Below are positions 33,381-45,754 of a stretch of DNA of 64,000 nucleotides, in pieces (the first letter of the stretch is position 1; each line of letters opens with the position of its first letter). The stretch lies in contig NC_084819.1 in NCBI RefSeq assembly GCF_963583255.1, positions 3,231,501 to 3,295,500 on the forward strand, written 5' to 3'. A model generated the notes under the pieces. That model had not been told where the DNA came from. It made no database searches and saw only the letters and a list, made by a program, of their open reading frames with translations. Source of the stretch: Pyrus communis. Lineage: Eukaryota > Streptophyta > Magnoliopsida > Rosales > Rosaceae. Both the position numbers and the translations under genes were made by a program.

Positions 33381-36232
33381 ATGGCTAACAATGGCGTACG
33401 GCAGACCGGAAAGGGTATGATCGTGAGTTTCGGCGAGATGCTGATCGACTTCGTCCCCACCGAATCGGGCGTTTCTCTTGCCGAAGCTCCTGGCTTCCTC
33501 AAAGCCCCCGGCGGGGCCCCCGCCAACGTGGCGATCGCCGTGGCTCGCCTCGGCGGAAAGGCCGCGTTCGTCGGCAAACTCGGCGACGACGAGTTCGGCC
33601 ACATGCTCGCCGGCATCCTGAAGCAATACGGCGTCACTGGAGATGGCATCTCGTTCGATCAGGGCGCCCGCACCGCCTTGGCCTTCGTGACCCTACGCGC
33701 CGACGGTGAACGTGAGTTCATGTTCTACCGGAACCCTAGCGCCGATATGCTGCTGAAGCCCGACGAGCTCAACATCGAGCTCATCAAATCCGTACGTTTT
33801 CTCTCCTTACGTTTTGTGTCCCTTTTCTCGGAAAATTTGGAGGGAGGGTTTGGGTGTGATAAACGTACCTGCCGTTGACGGAAGGTAGGTTCATCTCACT
33901 TGGATCTGGGATACACTTGGATCTCACTTTAATTGTTGGCCCTTAATTTTCTGACGTGGGTCCCGCTTATCACGGATCTCTCGTATCAGACAGTCACACC
34001 AGCCCCAATATATTCCCCACAAAAATAATTAATTAATATAAATAAATAAAATTTTCATGACAAAAAATAATAATTAATTTAGAATTTTATTTTTTTGTAT
34101 AGATTTATTAGATTAGATTAGATTAGATAGAAAGTCGACAGAGTTCTAATTCATTTCATGTCGTGCTATAAGAACAATACATTTTTTTCATCACTGTAGA
34201 AGAGGCCACTTGGATAATTAATTTAGAATTAAATAGGTAAAGTTTGGCAGCGCGATTTGGTTTTGGGTGTTTGTATTTTTATTACTCACGCGCACACGTA
34301 AGCGAGTGGTTGTTGTACATTTTGTGGTCGGTTCGGTAATATTGCATGTTGATCCAATCAATTGAAAATACGTGTTGAAATTTTTTGGCTCTATTTTATT
34401 TTAAGTTGGCCTTTTTCATTTTAATTAAATTATTTTCTCTCCTTTTTTCTATGTCCAATTATTTTTCACTTTTTTGTCATCTTAAAGTTGATGGGGAGGC
34501 ATTTATCATAAAGTAATTTTAGGCTGAAAGCTCCCTTAAAATGGCCAAAAGTTGGTTAATTAATTTTGGATTAAAAATTCTTGTTTTTTTTCTTTCAAGA
34601 AGAAGCATAGACCCACTTGAATTTTACTAAATATTAGTTTTAAAAATATTTTCACAAAAACAACATATTTATAATTTTTATTTTTTGAACAAACGATCTT
34701 TTTTATATTAAGGGAATGAAGGGGGTTGAGTTTTATAATGGGTTAGCAATAATGTAGTTCAAATTTGTCTATGACGAAAATCGAACCAAAGACCTCTCTC
34801 GCTAACAAGAAGAGTAATACCACTTGACTGTAGTACTAAATGACAATATGCCCATAATTTTTAAATTTTACCCTTTTTTTGTATTACACCATATAGATAA
34901 TGAAATAATAGATGTAGTTTTGCTCACCGAGTCCGGTTTTGATTTTGTATTTATAGGCCAAAGTGTTCCACTATGGATCCATTAGCTTGATCGTGGAGCC
35001 GTGCAGATCGGCACATCTGAAGGCAATGGAGGTGGCTAAAGAAGCAGGTGCATTGCTCTCCTACGACCCGAACCTCCGGGAGCTGCTGTGGCCGTCGCGG
35101 GAAGAGGCAAAGAAGCAGATAATGAGCATATGGGATAAGGCCGATTTGATCAAGGTGAGTGATGTGGAGCTGGAGTTCCTTACAGGGAACCCCAACATTG
35201 ATGATGCCAATGCCATGACTCTGTGGAGAGATAGCTTGAAGCTCCTCCTTGTCACTCTTGGTGAGAAGGGTTGCAGATACTACACCAAGGTCAGTTCCTT
35301 ATTCGATCCAACCCAATTCTTTACTATTTTGTTGCACATGCATTTGCATTGCTTAATTAATTCTGAGTTTTTGACTTTTAGTCACGTTGGGCCACTGGGT
35401 TAGGTGGGGGTGGGGTTTAAGTCCATGATTTTGGTTGTGGACAAAGTAAGTTTGATTATATTTCTTGATATTAATGGAATATTTATCTTATTCATTTGAT
35501 GTTTATGTTTTGCATATTAAAAAATAGAGTTGCTATTGACACTATTTATGTAACAAAGTAGAAATATTTAAAGTGTTATTATGTGGCAAAGCAGACATTT
35601 TCGAAGGAGTTAGTATGTGTTCAAAACTATCACAATGGTTTAGAAAATTGGAGAGTTTCGAACCGGTGACGGCGCATGGATAAAATTCAACACTCTATCC
35701 ACTAGAATATTTAGTTTTGAGTTTAGAGGGGTTGGGTTTTGAAGCATGGGTAGACATCCAACTCCCTATCCACCAGGATATTGAGTTTTGTTTACTTTTT
35801 TTCTTGGAAACTTTAGGCATTTGGTTTGGTAATTGGGTTAAAAACTTAACTTGTGTACATTACTTGTAAAACTACAAATACAGAATTTCCGTGGAGTGGT
35901 GGAATCCTTCGAGGTCAAAGCCGTAGACACCACCGGTGCCGGTGATTCGTTTGTCGGTGCTCTCCTTGCGAAGATTGTCGATGATCACTCCATTCTTGAA
36001 GTAAGCTACACAGTTGACGATGATTTTATGCATCCTATTTGCTATATATATTTGAATTATATTAATTTGGAAAGCTGATGAACGAATTTGGTTGGATTTG
36101 CAGGACGAGAAGAGGTTGAGGGAGGTACTTAAATTTGCAAATGCATGCGGAGCGATTACAACAACCAAGAAGGGAGCTATCCCCGCACTTCCCACCGAGT
36201 CTGAAGCCCTCACCCTCTTCAAAGAAAAATAG
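33381..36232 (+). CDS. FRK: Fructokinase (pfkB family)
   Basis: Four exons, 33381-33791, 34957-35289, 35884-36000 and 36104-36232, all with phase 0 junctions, give 329 residues, the usual length of plant fructokinases. The enzyme phosphorylates fructose with ATP to fructose-6-phosphate in sugar metabolism. The Gly-rich pfkB signature is at about 44-66 ([20 protein letters not shown]). The second signature, DTTGAGDSF, is at 263-271 with catalytic base D269. There is no N-terminal extension, so it is most likely cytosolic. The C-terminus [16 protein letters not shown] is typical. Exon 1 is unusually GC-rich compared with the rest of the window. The ATG at 33381 is the first in the leader; a second in-frame ATG lies at codon 13. 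Intron 1 (1.17 kb) contains a SINE-like repeat. The isoform (FRK1, 2, 4, 7) cannot be assigned by eye. Confidence 0.96.
34715..34850 (-). repeat. tRNA-derived SINE-like repeat, family 2, in fructokinase intron 1
   Basis: On the minus strand: a CTACAGTCAAGTGGTATTAC start (A-box like), CTTTGGTTCGATTTTCGTCA (B-box like), then ACTACATTATTGCTAACCCA. It has the same order as the copies near 26.5 kb. Confidence 0.5.
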
Positions 36233-36607
36233 AAGAAGAAGAAGGTGATGGATCTCAACAAGAAGAAGAAGAAGGGAATATCTGCCTCTTTTTATTTTTC
36301 TTCTTAATTCTCTTTGCTTTTTATTTTTATTTTTCTTTATTTGTCAAGTTTGTAGGAGCTTTTATTTCGAATTTTGTGTTTTATTGGAGAGGGATTTTCC
36401 AGCATTAGTTTGGCTGCGTGTAAGGATGGGAAGTTGGAGGCTTAAGCATTGCCGAATAAGTGTATGATTTCTGATATTCTTCACATCAAATGAGAACCCA
36501 AATTCGATTGTTGGATAATAATCAACGATGAAAGATAAATATATATAGAATAAATTTGAATTATGCTACTAATTAAATAAATAACAACATTATATTGAAT
36601 AAACAAG

Positions 36608-36800
36608 ACTGATATTTAAACAAACGCAGTGAAGATTGAGACTTGCATACTGCAATGTCTTTGAAATAGAAATTTGTCCCTACTTTGTGCTTGTAATTTT
36701 GTAGGCGTTAGCTTCTCTAGAAATGAACAATCTAAACTAGGATTTCAGCACAAAAAAAACTTAGTTTCTAGCGAAATAATTACTCGTTCTCTCAGCACGC
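36608..36800. repeat. Dispersed repeat shared with 49370-49560
   Basis: The two regions share the order CTTGCATACYGCAATGTC, AGAAATTT.GTCCCTACT, GTGCTTGTA, and CTTCTCTAGAAATGAACAAT/CTTCACCAGGATTCAACG-type blocks. At 49.4 kb the repeat lies inside the caulimovirus-like relic, so this may be a detached piece of the same element family. Confidence 0.6.
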
Positions 36801-37208
36801 TTGCTATTGAAGGAAAAATGATTTTCAGTGGTTTGATTGAAGTAATAATTATATATTACTGAGTTTAGGAGACGACTGCTTAACAGAAAAGGTGTGTCGA
36901 TTTAGATATAAAAGGAACTTAAGGCATATATTGTTGTTTGTTTAGCGTCGATTCAGCATCCAACTAAAAAAGTGTTGCTTTAGTCAAAAAGTTGTATTTG
37001 TTTTTTTTTTTTTTTTTTTGGAAAAATAAAAGTTGTATTTGTTTTGGACATCCTTTCCCCTCCTCAAGCACATCTATTTGGGGCATTTGGAGAGAATAAA
37101 AACAAAAGATAATTAAGAAACGTGATGTGTATGGAAAAAAGGCATGTACAAATCTTTTTTTTTTTTTTTTTTTTTAAGTTAAGCAATTTTAATTTGGATA
37201 CTATTGGC

Positions 37209-37422
37209 GGAAAAGGATCTTTGCTGGATTCTTTTCCTGGGATCCGGGAGATCCTGTAATCATGATCGTTCGTCGTACATCGTGCGATCAGAAATTATTT
37301 AAAATTTAAAATTAAATATAAATAGTACCTAACGAATATTAACCACATAATATATGATAAACGATCATGATCATGCGATCTCCCGGATTTCCGAAAAAAG
37401 GATCCGACAAGGATCCTTTTCT
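37209..37422. mobile_element. MITE, family 1 (copy 2 of 3)
   Basis: The left arm GGAAAAGGATCTTTGCTGGA and the complemented right arm AGAAAAGGATCCTTGTCGGA pair imperfectly. Inner arms GATCGTTCGTCGTACATCGT and ATGATAAACGATCATGATCA match the other two copies. 214 bp, no coding region. Confidence 0.75.
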
Positions 37423-38656
37423 ACCATTGGCACTCACATGTTACGTTTTTTTCAACCACTTTATATTTATTTATGATATATATTATATTAAATAAGAGTG
37501 AAAAATACGCTAGGTGGTAGTGCAAAACAGCAAAACAACAATTTTGGCCCCAACATGTAAAATGTGGACCGTTGTAAATCATGCCATTTGATAACTTGGT
37601 TTTGTCCATATATAACACAAGTCGTGTCGTATAGGCAAACTAGCTAACTACTTGTGGAGAGATTTATAGTGTACCGGAAATATGAGATACTACATCACGT
37701 GTTATTATACAATTGAGTTAATATGCCTAATATTTCATAAAAAAATTCAAAAGTTCAAGATCTACAATAGGTTCTAACAATTTTTTTTGTAGTGAATCGG
37801 TAAATATCATTGACATTCATTGATTTTTCTATATCTCGCCGATATATGGTGAAATTTTCATTTCAACCCCCATTTTCCATATCGATCATTGACTTTTTGG
37901 ATATTTCGGCGAAAATATCAACAATTTTGTGAATATTTTAGTCACTGCTAATTAGTGATTAAGCATGAATTTTCTTTTGGTGATTTCCTTAATTAGAGAG
38001 ATACGCTCATGAAGAACCATAAAATAAAAAAAATAAACTTTTTTAGGTTATCTTCAAATTTTTATGCCAATAGTATAAATTAATGAATGTACATCAAGTC
38101 AAGCTTGGTGAGTTTGATTATCTATGGTAATTCTTTTTATTCCAACATAAAAAAAAATTAAGACAAAATATAATGTTTGTAACCAAAGAGCCAAGTGCTC
38201 TGTCCAACTCTAAATAAATCAAAGATCCCTTCCCTTATCCAACAAGTACACCCCAAGACCCTTGTCAAATGCAAAAGCAATCTGAAAATATCAATGGTGA
38301 AAAACTCGTTTTTGGAAAAAGAAAGTGTTAGGTCAACTTATATAGACTTTCTTAAATTGTGTGACAACTCACACGCAGAAATGGACAATTTCACTAGTCA
38401 TAATGCATAAGAAATTTTATACGCGAAATGCAATTCATGAACAAACCTGACTTGAGATGAAGCAAAAACATTTGCACTTTGATCTTCAATGACCCAGACT
38501 TTAATACCAAGCATTCTAAAGTTTAATCTCTAATGAAAATTGATCAAAAGAACATGTGTGATAATGATTACAGGTTTGACAAAAAAAGTCAAAAAACTAC
38601 TAAGTTTGAACTTCCCAACAACAAAATGACTTATTAAAAAGATAAAAGAGAATTTT

Positions 38657-38802
38657 AACGAAAAGCTCTCGGTACTGATCACTTTAACGAAAAACCATAT
38701 TTTTATACTAAAAAGTTAATCCTGATACTATTCACTTTTTCCTTTATTTTGTCATTTTCGTTAAAACTCAAAGTTTTCAAGCCATTTTCATTAGTTTTTC
38801 TA
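38657..38802. repeat. Dispersed non-coding repeat remnant
   Basis: The segment has the phrases GGTACTGATCACTTTAACGA, AAAAAGTTAATCCTGATACT and AAGTTTTCAAGCCATTTTCA. Their spacing and wording resemble a repeat that I associate with rosaceous genomes; that is recollection, not a search. No inverted termini were found. Confidence 0.3.
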
Positions 38803-39313
38803 AAGATAAAAGCAATAAAATAAGACTTCATGATTAAAACCACATTTTGTGAATCAAATGACGTGATAATAAAATAAGACTCCTTAATTTAAAGAATTTA
38901 AAAAAGAAGACCAACCATCAACAGCCGCATCATGTGGCCAAATATAAAAGCCTGCATATAGAATCTTGTTCTCTTGGTCGCCAAGTGATCAAAGCTTCAT
39001 GCTCACTCACCTTTTAATTTAATATCAAGGGTTGAGATTAAAACATTAAAAGAACATTCACTATTCTCTATCCTTGATATCAAATTCAAGGGCGAGTCAC
39101 AAACATTCCTCCGTCACGGGATGACCAAGAGAACATTTTTGCTACATATAAAAGAGCAATAAACTGTAAATGCAAGACAAAATATATGTAAATTCATTGT
39201 GACAAAATATATTCTTAATTAAACTCCTTTACAAGTATCTATAGCATTGCTCATAACAAGGATTCTTGGAGGATGTTTGAGCATGGTGAGCGAAAGTAGT
39301 AAAACAGGTTATT

Positions 39314-42300
39314 TTAGAACGCAATACTTTGCGGTTTTAGTTCGCTAACCTCCATCTGCAAAGGCCTCCAAGCACGCTTGCACCGTTCCCATCTCCCCTG
39401 CATATGAGCCAAAAATGCCTCTGCCCATTTTTCCTTGCTCCCTCTCATGCTAAGATCGTAGGGCACTGAGAAACTATTCAACCAATCAACAAAAATCAAA
39501 TCTCAGTTATGGTGGTTATGTAACACCACTGCAATATTAAAGTTCTGCCCGTTTAAATGACAGATACTAAAGCGTCTGTGTGTCCCGTGCAGGTAAAGAC
39601 TGCTGAGAGATATATTCTGGGTAGATAATATATTATCTGTCAAGGACAATTTATAAAGGCACGGGAATGATAAACACAATGGTGAACCCGACCCCCATCC
39701 ATCTACTGATAATATAACTCTCTCCACAAATGTAACACTTTCCATTCTCCGCAACAAGAAAAAAATGCTGATAGATTAGAGAGTATCTATTCGCTGTTAA
39801 GTGCATCTCCAAGTACTTATAAATGAACCTTTAACCACCACCACATTAGAATCTGAACTGGTTTTCCCGTCAACTATGCCCTTACTAAATAACTTCTCAA
39901 AAGCCTTACTCAATTAACTTTAGGACTTCCCAACAGTTCTGAAAGAAGGCTCAAAATATAGGATGGGGTTCAAAATATCACAAAATTCATCCTCGTTACG
40001 CACAACATCAATATCATCTCCAATACTGATGTGCTCTTCCCATAACAGTCAAAAGAACTTGCACTAAAAAAAAAAAAAATACTTTCTTTGTGTTGCCTCA
40101 TCAAGTATTCTTTTCAACTTACAGAAGATATCCATCAATTATAACACTAATAAAAATAAAATAAAAATTTCACGGAGAGTTACCTCAAGAGTTCGTCTAG
40201 TTGATATACTTCATCGGGGGATCCATTCCTGCAAGAATTACAAACTTTTATCTCAACAAGCTACATTGCGTCCATGAGCAATGTATTTTGAAGATTGACC
40301 TTTTGGCTAGTACTGTTAAGTATGCAATTAAATTGCTCAAATATGAGAAGTACTCTGTAGTTTTTGTTATTTAACTTAGTGCATGACAAGAGACTAGTAT
40401 TCTCAACACTTTTTAAGAATTTATCTAAAACAAGCCACAAAAACCAAATGTAAAACATACGAACACACTTTTACTTTTATTGGTTAGAGGACTTCTTGTA
40501 AATCCAAGACATTATAAGTGTATGATGCCATGTTAGTACTTTAAAGAATGAAAATATGTATGTGTGACCCAAGTAGGACATCGAATATCGTGGTAAAATA
40601 TAAATCTAATAATTCAAATTCTGATATAACTACTGAACGCGTCATAAAACAAGATCAGAAAAACTAACCTGCATATTGATATTTTATAAATATGAAGATA
40701 CTTGGAAGAAAGATTACAAACAGCTGCAACACTATGCTCCTCTCTGAACAAGTACACAACTGGATACCCAAGAAGCCATCTGAAGTATTTGAACACAAAT
40801 TTTTAGTGTATGACACCAAGATTCTAATCCCAACATCTAATACAGGAAGAAATTTCAAACTCTTAATATTCGAATGGGATTTACATGCAACTTCTAACAA
40901 GTTCATTCCTTAAAAGTTTCTGAAATAGTATAAGAATTACTTCAGAATCAATTCCGCTTCCAATTTGAGTGACTTTCTAGCAAACTATTAGACTTACAAC
41001 TCGAATGTTTAGGAGTTGACAGATAAACCAGGCAATGGCAAAACAATTCTTCATTTATTTCCCCCTTCCAATCCCACTTTATGTTTTATTTCCAGCCTAA
41101 TTACTGGCATCAGTCAAACTACAAGTTATCGATCTGTCTTGTGAGTTTCCACTTCATGTACTCCAAATGCATTGTAGCCAGGTTGTAGACTGGAAGTTCA
41201 AGACCAAATAAAATTAGATTTTTTTTCCCATTAATGGGAAAACGGAATCAGATTTCAAATTCTAAATATATTATGCAAGCGTAGGGGACCATCCGACCAT
41301 AAAAATTTTCATTGTAACTTTTAGTCATTCGGTTATCCAAGCCAACTTAGTAATGTTCCTGTAAAAGGGACCACCTAATTCCTAAGCAATTATCTGACCA
41401 TACCAGTTAAAAGTCCATCTGAGTCATTCAGGCTACTTTACATATCCAAGTGGTGCTGAAATTGTTCACAAACATATTCAGGATCACAGAAACCTGAAGC
41501 AGGGAAATGCGACATCCCAGGGGTAGTAAAGGTGTATTCAAACGTGAGCTTAGACAGTTACCCATTTAGCGTTGGCAGTAAGACCTCAGTATTTTGCATG
41601 CAGCTACTCAGATCGATAAATTCAGATGACTGAGAAGGGATGTGTTCATTTATGGGCGGTTCAGCATCAGCTGTTACACTGTGAGATGGCAAAGCCTCAT
41701 CTTTCCTTCCACCAACAGGAAATACCAGAGAGAACAACTTCTGAATAGATATAAGCTGCATCCCTAGTGGGCTTTTTTCTGCTTCTGTTATCATCTGCAA
41801 CACAAATGAAAGAAAGGCAATCACCAAATGGGAGAAAGAAAAATGTTCAAGTTCAAGGTAAAGATTACAGGGGGCAGAAAAGAATACAGCAGAGAGTAAC
41901 CTTTGGAGGATCTCGTTCAACATCCACAAAGAGCAACTCTCGTTCTGAGTTCAAGCTTGACCTAACATGATCAGCAAGCCCTCTAACGTGTATCAAATAT
42001 ATCATTTCTTCTATAACCATTACTCTCAAATGCTCAAAAATGGGTGACTCCTGCACAAAAGTCCTAAAGGTTATTTGATTTTCAGAAAACCAATAACTCT
42101 TTACAAAGTAAAAGGAAAAAGGACAGAATAATAATATGACATGATATGCAACGTCAATAGATCATGTAATGCAGATTATCAGCTAATGCTCGGCCCGCAT
42201 CCTAGTGGAAATGTAATGGGAAAATGAGCTGAGAGAGATAAGAAATGATTAAATCATAAAACCCAGATCATCTTTGCCAAAAAACCAACTAAAGACATAC

Positions 42301-43919
42301 CAACACATATCGGTACATGTGTTTACAGAAGTACGAATAAGCTAATGCAGGTAATATTATATAAAATGAATTGCAATCTTTCTTACCAAAGAACAAACAG
42401 TTGACTTATGAATTTTAAGCATTAGATTCCAAATCCTTAAACCCTAAACAAAAACTTATTCAGTGTGGGGGAGAGAGAGAGAGAGAGAGCACCACGTCTC
42501 GCGGGTTATACCATCGATGTGTGTGTCACGTTTATGTGTGTGCATGTGCGCACCACCATGATTCCTAATTGAACTTCTATGAAATGGTTTCACAGGATTC
42601 AGCTAATTGTCTTGACTAATTGTTAATAACTTAATATAGATATTTGACTTTAGCTATAAGTTAAACCTATTGGTAAATGGTATTATTAGAATGATTTAGA
42701 AAACTTGGATAAGATGTCAGTATGAATTGTGACAGAATCAGCGGCAAAACCTTTTGACAGAGTTTCAAAATAGCGCAGAGTCTCTCTTGCAGTTCAGGCA
42801 TCTTTCCACCATAGTCTACCAGTATCACTGGCCTCATTCCTGTGCACAAAGCTAGAATATCTGCCAGAAAACTCCACAAAACCACAAGTTGTTACACATA
42901 ACAGTAAAATATACTAACTTTGGTTGAAATGTTTACAAATATATTCCTAGTAAGCCAGAGGAATTCGCAGTGGCAAGGGGAAAGGTTCTTGAAGGCTTGG
43001 ATGCGATTCTCATTTACAGTACACGGTAAATTCAGGATCTTGTTTAAATTTTTAAAGGGAAATCACCAAAAGTATCACCACATAGAAGCGGACATATAGT
43101 TATCGTTATAAATCAAAATACTACAAAAGCGCAGGGATGAACACAATCGTTTTACTTCCATTTCCATGTACATTTTACGGGGAAAAAGAATATTAAATCA
43201 AGATTATATGTACTCTTTCCTCTACAGCCTCTTTTCATTTCGTGATCACCAAAGAAAGTTTCTTTCCCTTCTTTGCTTTCTATTCAAATAATAAAGATCC
43301 TCATCAATCAAATGTATGTTTTTTGGGTTACAATCAATCAAATGTATGTTCATAATCACATGATTTCTCCATTTTCGCTACGGATGAAACGAAACGAAAA
43401 CAAAAAAGGAAAATTTTTTCAGGAAAACCAACCCAATCCCACTGACAAGTATACAAGAAAGATCATATGCTAACCCTCTAAATTACAACACAAAAAGGTG
43501 GGGTTGCAAAATTGAAAACCAAAGGAGCCACAAGAGAAGCCATCTCAACTTTTAAAGATACATCGGCAAACATATTCAGCTGAGAGCTTATACAGGCACC
43601 AATGAAGAATTATCTACTCTAACGTTTGAAGGAGACCAAATTTACCAAAACCCAGATGCAAAATTGAGCTTGTGAATTGAAACACAACAAAATATTGAAA
43701 ACCCAGAAGCCAAAATGGAGTGTTCATTTGGGAAAGCAGAACAACATAAACTGTTACAATTGAGAGAGAGAGAGAGAGACCTGTGTCAAGTCGACGTCGA
43801 GAGTATTTGAGACGCCATTTGATTTGAGAGAGAGAGGAGTCCAAGACTCGCAATGCTTCATCTAACTCTGCGGCTTCAGTTAAGAATTCCTTGTCTTCTT
43901 TTTCCCGAGGATCCTCCAT
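39314..43919 (-). CDS. Unrecognised six-exon gene, 278-residue protein
   Basis: Proposed exons on the minus strand: 43781-43919, 42751-42860, 41901-42050, 41562-41794, 40184-40228 and 39314-39473. Lengths of 139, 110, 150, 233, 45 and 160 join in phase into one 279-codon frame with GT-AG borders, which is strong evidence that the model is right. The N-terminus is acidic and helical (MEDPREKEDKEFLTEAAELD). A hydrophobic segment follows (about 47-67, DILALCTGMRPVILVDYGG). Next come a charged helical region (84-133), a polar Ser/Pro-rich linker (about 160-215) and a basic, Trp-rich C-terminal helix (KEKWAEAFLAHMQGRWERCK). There is no signal peptide or clear membrane anchor. I recognise no family; it looks like a conserved plant protein of unknown role. 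The exon 4 donor overlaps a TAA, so reading through it would give a shorter form. Confidence 0.75.
43762..43780 (-). repeat. CT microsatellite directly at a splice donor
   Basis: In minus-strand sense exon 1 of the unrecognised gene ends ACAG and the intron starts GTCTCTCTCTCTCTCTCTC. The donor GT is thus the first unit of the dinucleotide run. Confidence 0.85.
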
Positions 43920-44565
43920 TAACACAGAGAAAAGACAGACTTCCAGAAAATGCCACTGTTTGTTTACTAGTAGCATTGAGTGGCCGTTTGGCATATTATT
44001 TCTTTCTTCTTTTTTTTTCCGTATATTTTCTTCGAAATGAAATTTCAAATGCTTAGACTAATCAAAATTAAATATCGATGAAACGATAAATATCGACGGT
44101 ATAACAACGAAAATTTCACGATATAGTGATTAAATATTGATAGAAATTAAAAAATTGATCATTTCATTAATTGAGATTTAAAAAATATCATTTTGGCCAA
44201 TTCTTTTACTAACGTTATATCAAAAATCATATGATCGTTAGATTAAGAGTTCATGATTGCTTTGCAAAACCGTATTTGTCAATTTTCTTCAATACAAATG
44301 AGTGTCTTAATAATTTTGGATTTGTCTAATTTTTGTAAAAATGATCTATGAATGATGCTTTAGAAATAGACAATTCGGATCGTTTAAATACATTGTGGAG
44401 TGGGCTCCACAAAAAGATATGTCAAAAGTTGTGTAAAAGAAGTAGAGTCATATATCTGCCCCCTTCATCTATGCAAAATCTACAATCCACTTGCTGTTAG
44501 ATCTTAATTTTATAATTTTAAATAAAGATTTAATGATTTAAATACCTGTAATACCTCTGAAGCAC

Positions 44566-44597
<32 letters not shown>

Positions 44598-45754
44598 ACG
44601 AAACATGTTGTTTAGTAAACTGTGGGAGTTTGAGTGGCTCGAACATCAATATTTCAAATATTTCTCTCGTCTAACTTAGATCATCTCCAAAGAAATGTCT
44701 AACTATAATAGTATAGAACATTGTAAGGTTTAAAAACTTGTTAAAACCTTGAAGGGTCTTATTGTAAGGTTAAAAATTTGAGGGGGCTATGTGATAAAAA
44801 CAATAAACTTGTGAGGTTTCAAGTAGGAAGCAGGCTTTCCTATATATACCATAATCGATGACATCAATGCAGTGGACCTATACATTTCATATACAGAAAT
44901 TGGTACCTATGCCATTTAGTTTCATAAGGCTCAAGAGCAACAAAAGTGTTTTCAAAATGTCATCTAAGGTACTGTTAGAAAACAACACTCTACCAAATTT
45001 AGCCTGTGACGTAAACTGTAAGTAGGAGTGGGCTCACATGTTACCATGTGCTTTTGTTCACTGATGTATGGGCATCAATCTCAGACAATCAGCTATTGGC
45101 TATTTTCTCAACGGCACATGAATGTTTTGACTGTAGATCGGCTGGTCCTCAGCTTCTCAAACTGCATCATGGTTGCAATTGGGATTTTCTTTTAGGGTCT
45201 TCGTATTTTGTGTTTATTTATGGTTTTGGTATTTCAATCTTTCAATGGTTGAAGAGCTTATCTCTCTTAGTACTCAATGATCTCTTAAACCCTTTTTATT
45301 CTTTGGTCATTGCCAGGTTTAGCCCTGAAGCACTGAACTAGTTGTTAATCAGGGGATTGCTTGGCTAGTTTGCAATCTGCAATGCTGAAAGTGACATAGC
45401 TAGCTCTGGATACCATTGTTGGACGTTGTGGCATATGCATGGTATAATTTCGCAGGGTTGTGCTTACCCGTATTTGGACGGGTTCTGTTGAGTTGCTCAT
45501 ATTTTTTTTATGCCTTGGACCTATTTATTTATGCGTGGAAGTCTTCTTGGAGAAGACTATGAAGGGAGAACTCTATCAAGAGAGTCCACTTTAGAGAGGT
45601 GAGGGGTTATGATTCATGCAACTATACATTATCTCTTGCTCTTTATTGCTTTGTCTCAGTAACCACTTTTTACATGGTTTTTGAACTGTTGTATACAATT
45701 CTCTTTTTATTCATTTCCTTAGAAAACAAGTAAATCATTTTGATCGGAAAAATC
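43920..45754. other. Intergenic, no gene recognised
   Basis: The right flank of the unrecognised gene's start is its promoter. An A-run of about 26 bases lies near 44564-44590. The 97-codon plus frame at 45048-45341 is hydrophobic and has no domain that I can name. Downstream exons of the LRR gene could lie here, but none is convincing. Confidence 0.4.

Larger units (their letters stand above)
36233..39313. other. Intergenic between fructokinase and the unrecognised gene
   Basis: It contains the fructokinase 3' UTR (to roughly 36500), a dispersed repeat, a family 1 MITE, T-runs at about 37000-37018 and 37157-37176, and a diffuse repeat at about 38657-38802. No gene is supported. Confidence 0.5.

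Noticed and set aside
45048..45341. A 97-codon plus gene
   Set aside because: Hydrophobic translation with no domain, in the downstream region of the LRR locus; no promoter or splice support.
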